DNA of 64,000 nt from Treponema rectale (GTDB taxonomy: Bacteria > Spirochaetota > Spirochaetia > Treponematales > Treponemataceae), in assembly GCF_014202035.1 (NCBI RefSeq), contig NZ_JACHFR010000001.1, positions 558,001 to 622,000 on the forward strand, in the 5' to 3' direction. Numbering within the stretch: the stretch's first letter is position 1; every line of letters begins with the position of its first letter. Below, piece after piece: positions 61,601 to 64,000 of this stretch. The notes under the pieces are model-generated. The model saw only the letters and a list, made by a program, of their open reading frames with translations. It was not told the DNA's origin and did no database searches. The position numbers and the translations under genes were made by a program.

Positions 61601-64000
61601 TGTAAATCTCCTGAAGTTATTTTTCCAGGATTTAAGGTTGCAATCGGAATGCTGGAGTTTTCTTCAGACGGTAATCTTGTATGTTCGCAAGAGGGCGGTG
61701 AATCCTATGAATGTGTTACCCCTCAGGGAATTTCTGTTTTGCCGGAGAAAGCATTTTTTTCAGATGGTCTTTTAAATTTTACAGGAAGTATTAAAGCAGA
61801 ATTTCTCGGGGATTACATTCCACTGGATGGAAAGGTTCTTCAATTTACTGAATCTGGTTTTATCGGAGGAGAGAAGATAGAGAGAGAGTTCGGTTTTACA
61901 TTTGACAATCAGCAGATTAAGTCCCGCAGCCTGAAAATTGACGGATTAAAACTTACCCTTGGAGATTCTGAAGTCTCCTATAACGGGGAAGGAATTGAAC
62001 TTGGCAACATTGCTTTATTCAGTGATGGACGGATATGTGATTCGTCCTGTGTCATGCAGAACAGAAGCATAATTATTAATGGAGTTGAATCAATTTTATA
62101 TCGCGCAGGAATTGACAGTGAGGGTATAAAACTGGGAGTGAAATATCTTGCAGACACTTTTTTTGTAGCCGCCATATGTTTTGAAAACGCACGTTTTACA
62201 GAAGACGGAGGTATATTTTCCGATTATGTTTATGATGAACTTGTATATGATGCCGCCTTTGGTCAGGTAAAACTAAAAAATCTCAGGCTTGGACGTAAAG
62301 GTGTGGAGGCGGAGGAATTATCTCTTATTTTTTCTTCATTAGATGATGCCTGTATATCAGTTCATGGAGTTTCTTTTGACAGGAATGGAAATTTTACTTT
62401 AAAAGGACTTGAGTCTTCCGTTTTTGAATTATGGAATATGAGTTTCTGTATTAAAAACGTCAGTTATAAAAATTCAAAGTTTTTATTTTCAGGAACAGTT
62501 ATTCTTCCTTCTGAACTTCCAGGAATTCTTGCCGGAAAGAGAATAAACCTGAAGGAATTCATAATTACTAAAAACGGAAATATTGAAAAGTTTGAGGCAA
62601 CGCTGAATCAGAAAATTGTTTTCAACATTTTTGATAAATGGAATGTAGAAACTCAAAATTTAAAACTGGATATTAATGATGAGCATGCATGGATTGTATT
62701 TGGTTCTGCAAGACTTCGCTTTCCGCCGGGATTCGCATTGGCTTCAATAGGTGTTAAGGGACTTCGCTTTGATTTGAAAAATATGGATTATGACCTTGAT
62801 AATGTTTTTGTTGAATCTGAATCAGAAGTGGAATATTGCGGTATAAGTTTCAAACTGGATAAGGTGACCCTTGGAGATGGAATAATATTCAAGGGCAGTG
62901 CGAGATTTATTTCTGAAAAATTTCCGCCATTTTTGAAAAATAAAAGCTTCAGGGTAAATTCTTTCCAGATAAAAAAGGACGGAAGTTTTGGTGATATTGA
63001 TATGGAAATACAGGGCCTTTCCGGAAAAATTGCTGAAGGCGTTACGGCTCTGGAACTTTATGATGGCAGAATAGGGTTTGCAAATTCCAGAGATTCCGGA
63101 CTTGAACTGTGTATTGGAGGAGATCTGGTTTTTACACAGAATGCACCGGATTTTCTGCGGGGTACAAGACTTTCCGTCAAGGAATTTGTTATTGACGTGA
63201 AATCCAGAAGCATTAAAAAACTTTCTGCATCCTATGCTCAGGAGAAGAATGTTTCTTTTTATTTTTCAGGATGTGAATTGAAGAATCTTTCGGCATCTTT
63301 TGATTTGAAGAATACTTTTTCAGAATCATTTATTGATCTGGGCTGTGTACTGGTTTTCCCGGGAAGCCTTCCTGAATGTGATTTAATAAACCAGGTGAAG
63401 GTAAATACTTTCAGAATAGGAATGGATGGTTCTATTATAGCCTTTAATTTTAAAGCTCAGATTGAAAAAATGGAGTGTGAGGCATTAGAGCTTTTTGATT
63501 GTGTTCTTTCTGCTGAATATGAAGATCAGCTTGTTTTTAATCTGAACAGCAGGGCTAAATTAAGTGAAGAGAAATTTCCCCGGGGAATAGGAGGATTAAC
63601 TACTTCAGTAATGATGAAGTTTAATTCCCATGAACTTCTTGATGCTTCAGGAGAATTTTCATTAGGAAGCCGGATTGTTTTTGATGCAGTAGAAATCAGA
63701 AACGGAAAGATTTCTTTTGAAAAAAAGAAAGGCCAGAGTGCTGTTTTAAAAGCCGGTGGTATCGTATCTCTGGGAAATAGTTTTCCTGAATCCCTCAGAG
63801 GCTTATCAATGGATATTACAGAACTTTCATTTAATATGAATGGCGAAATTCTGTATATGGATATCGGTGCATCTGAACTTGATTTCTATATTTTTCCTTC
63901 CGTTCACTTATGCGACGGGTTCCTGAAATTTATAAAATCAGGAAAAAATGATTCATTTATTACTGCAGGAGGAGACATTGTTCTTGAGGGGGAAAATATT
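55622..64000 (+). CDS. Giant secreted repeat protein, partial (at least 2,793 aa, 3' end outside window)
   Basis: I read every codon from GTG 55622 to 64000: no stop. AAAGGAG lies 9 bases before the GTG. Residues 1-22 are a signal peptide (MNSRKVFLSVCSFFLCLYLNA). From about 30 to 1380 run some 12-13 Ig-like/OmpL47-type repeats of 80-120 residues, with boundaries such as IDNSLPEI (about 113), IDVKPPEI (215), IDRSAPKI (308), VDTTPPEL (841) and repeat-internal DNAGNES plus Asp-box-like SLDGGxTW. The region about 1193-1290 resembles FnIII. From about 1380 onward is a different beta-rich region; residues 2291-2783 resolve into seven units of 64-75 residues. Predicted mass over 300 kDa. Periplasmic or surface-located; function unknown. 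Confidence 0.85.
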   Translation, partial: MNSRKVFLSVCSFFLCLYLNAKDFSSSCSAGKVWVDFENCTEKLLRSEPGFVRGKNVTVKGHYSSESSWKHNYTDGPSYDEKTGRFYFKVGFKKKVSSKWKNNASVSGTVFIDNSLPEIYFEGLENVQNKNGAWCSSFPVSFRAVIPPDVSDFSETGCGLSVVKYSVDGGSYTEVSFDSDGETPYSFEFENEGTHSISFYLKDKLGNERKSVFNFVIDVKPPEITLKTLHDETKWSRECIVAAEAFDEDSGIDEDSWCYSLDGGLTWSEKAAGNNTVSIKKEGINLVKFKVSDNASNENQNAVPVKVMIDRSAPKIFFEDYSIFSIWNSKDSIKIKPKAVDELSAVEISSWKYSSDGAQIWKACSSGGSVEISEEGKTALIFSVEDNVGNIAISDEVEVFIDRTPGNIIVENPFAGKWISKGSVSAVMHDDNSGCNDCSWKFSLDGGKTWSLSSRENSVVDFSKNGIYQLVFAAEDNAGNESYSDIHEIKVDTTGCKFYTDFDFDRVYSSANNISVKFSAENNISGIDAGKFFVILDDEKISLKKNEFSIAPETGNGIHQIKFGAVTNAGVLCESEVFTFENDASSPELFLEVEPDEEQVRIKMFFSDSESGIKSAAYSLNGEDSVPVMLTDCSVRDGKYVYEILLPAGEKIDFTGSCCDCAGNKKFSYVNAVYPVPEVDIEVTAENNCDWAKKNILKAFSTSDIIDESTWRHEVFLNDSFRKSAPGNTLVLDEHGSYDVVFSVNDKKGNKYFSQKTSLLIDCRGPVFENNYVLQENTLSVCIKDDESGLNESSVCYSLDDGATFFYGSTVELDDCKKIPVLFKASDNAGNESIKKYLVDVDTTPPELYWSDIILFKNNILKIKDFTCADKVSGISAVKAAVDDKYFFDINEALFNKDSPYVEIVLEEKLNSGNHILKVSAEDNFGNTGERTSEFYCDLIPPVIKGAVFSCGDEILKENSFVPVYKLNHCGEITVDVDAVDFYDDSGDTSLKNYSYIEICISDENVFNEDNSSVFYPDEKIIINGKKISFAEGKNYVLIKAFDDCGNESELYSSVFYGDPVVPGKAFLTSVTHKKAVCNSDSAAKSSAVFSVFPSCSGEGGIKGFNISIYDCVFSGSGYNVLDAVREEYFLEERFSECFTVDILPDSKKDHCYLLCAAAAGNNGLTGEPAYYSFRIDTGVPEQLTLESFPCFGETYTNEEDIILDWNIPDDSSGIREFEIALFDKNNVQIASKTFNGNTRSCILKVSSFVNKLDDGKVVLRLTAADYAGNKTYDEGVLYFDFDSPVLKDELTVMEEDGKCAFNWKRPYDLRSGLCRVELLIESIDEKDFYRNITLPPDAESYVLSDIPGNGAFYVQLSVSDFAGNCACVEKKFTCGTGSIPEVYEKNFSEEVRGFTLSGTMIINEKKSTAYGKDMLLGFSGDNGFYVSEDGSLKEKENFYLKDMLFENSLKYYGSLKSRSTGDYIWKNECISISFNDYEFSDSGMLLLKPEMEFPDDGFKLPFDSVLFSDIRNTLLYSSVQNDRVSLSKHGFSFEGIEFYSLSGRYVEFSGSKSKGIRVKSDRVNLFNEDGSDYTLKETLSLSVLTDEMIADVKNAVVLLNDQKIYILEGRIKNDRLFIFDSYLEVNESVCSNEKDASRLILRNYYIDSLTGEVCTGTDFYASKVSADGGKYFSSVKFNSSGCLLTDGNIDLGVYGHSVHAEGFILTADGFSLDSGVPVPPFETTLFGFRIFCDEAVYGSECLLVKKGRALIQEKEFNFSNLGLYVTKKDYVCRECSLGDVTLYFDSYGGNGQLKNLSITKKGFISVMMYLDGPEGNDPLVFDFVQLYGDGSVKASSCYEQMLVFGKTIIYADEADFNGKKIVLINPEISLPSGFTIESVQVKKIECDAGGIISDIKISKDITYLFSGWKIYFESLSLSSKGFYGKSRIEGNGKRKNTFWNVLFPKIYVGFNGEIDGESEFDNSDSFFVYSGYKLNMEGAYFIQEKENLWNMKCKSPEVIFPGFKVAIGMLEFSSDGNLVCSQEGGESYECVTPQGISVLPEKAFFSDGLLNFTGSIKAEFLGDYIPLDGKVLQFTESGFIGGEKIEREFGFTFDNQQIKSRSLKIDGLKLTLGDSEVSYNGEGIELGNIALFSDGRICDSSCVMQNRSIIINGVESILYRAGIDSEGIKLGVKYLADTFFVAAICFENARFTEDGGIFSDYVYDELVYDAAFGQVKLKNLRLGRKGVEAEELSLIFSSLDDACISVHGVSFDRNGNFTLKGLESSVFELWNMSFCIKNVSYKNSKFLFSGTVILPSELPGILAGKRINLKEFIITKNGNIEKFEATLNQKIVFNIFDKWNVETQNLKLDINDEHAWIVFGSARLRFPPGFALASIGVKGLRFDLKNMDYDLDNVFVESESEVEYCGISFKLDKVTLGDGIIFKGSARFISEKFPPFLKNKSFRVNSFQIKKDGSFGDIDMEIQGLSGKIAEGVTALELYDGRIGFANSRDSGLELCIGGDLVFTQNAPDFLRGTRLSVKEFVIDVKSRSIKKLSASYAQEKNVSFYFSGCELKNLSASFDLKNTFSESFIDLGCVLVFPGSLPECDLINQVKVNTFRIGMDGSIIAFNFKAQIEKMECEALELFDCVLSAEYEDQLVFNLNSRAKLSEEKFPRGIGGLTTSVMMKFNSHELLDASGEFSLGSRIVFDAVEIRNGKISFEKKKGQSAVLKAGGIVSLGNSFPESLRGLSMDITELSFNMNGEILYMDIGASELDFYIFPSVHLCDGFLKFIKSGKNDSFITAGGDIVLEGENI
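62492..63970 (+). repeat. Seven diverged about 70-residue protein repeats in the giant gene
   Basis: Units begin at 62492, 62702, 62894, 63119, 63341, 63548 and 63758 (an eighth at 63971). Each opens G/S-x-h-x-L/F, then a P followed by L-x-G/N, then F-x-I, then G-x-I. Examples: PGILAGKRINLKEF, PPFLKNKSFRVNSF, PDFLRGTRLSVKEF, PESLRGLSMDITEL. DNA identity is low; the repeat is visible only in protein. Confidence 0.68.

Noticed and set aside
56487-62175. Short - strand open frames within the giant gene
   Set aside because: All lie opposite a continuous + strand frame with family-like repeats; no start signals.

Overview
The window looks like a chromosomal segment of a gut or rumen Treponema (Spirochaetota). 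Indicators are a FlaA flagellar sheath protein with its own strong promoter, a spirochaete-type 'spiro-SPASM' protein, moderate-to-low GC, sigma-70-like promoters with 17 bp spacers, and many secreted proteins of treponemal style. From memory, the order amidase / small protein / FlaA and the presence of rpsT, an HU protein, rho and rpmE recall the T. pallidum TP0247-TP0255 neighbourhood. No IS element, prophage or CRISPR array was seen.

Layout. 1-5,886: a partial metallophosphoesterase, two TPR proteins, mutL and xseBA. 5,941-15,359: a + strand surface-glycan and envelope run (spiro-SPASM protein, glycosyltransferase-like protein, an SpsF/PseG/methyltransferase triple fusion, an ATP-grasp enzyme, a cell-wall amidase, a GerMN protein), then flaA. 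15,564-18,083: a RelA/SpoT-TPR fusion, tRNA-Glu and azlCD. 18,249-31,463 (- strand): a succinate-forming energy-metabolism cluster. 31,721-41,796: a JAB-DinG helicase, plsC, a small zinc-ribbon gene, rpsT, an HU/IHF protein, bactofilin and sufCBD-sufS-sufU. 41,886-54,088: an ankyrin surface protein, HU, tRNA-Val and tRNA-Pro, rho, rpmE, a membrane protein, an RlmK-type methyltransferase, a DEAD-box helicase and an ABC-F protein. 54,220-64,000: a secreted protein overlapping the start of a giant secreted repeat protein that runs off the window.

The strongest system is the 13 kb - strand cluster. In transcription order it encodes an LDH-family enzyme with a malate-type specificity Arg, fumarase, HdrB, HdrC, HdrA, an MvhD/FlxD-type protein, two iron-sulfur proteins, an NAD/FAD oxidoreductase (FlxA-type), a fumarate reductase Fe-S subunit, a soluble fumarate reductase flavoprotein without membrane anchor or covalent-FAD His, and a short AspT-type carrier. 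My inference is a cytoplasmic NADH-dependent, electron-bifurcating fumarate reductase that reduces ferredoxin while making succinate. Two perfect TGTGA-N6-TCACA dyads lie just upstream of the malate dehydrogenase gene, and short perfect stem-loops occupy most of the non-overlapping gene junctions.

The second notable object is the open frame from GTG 55,622 to the window end (at least 2,793 codons, no stop). It has a signal peptide, about a dozen Ig/OmpL47-like repeats with Asp-box-like motifs, and then a long region that resolves into about 70-residue repeats. Because it has no stop codon in the window it is easily missed.
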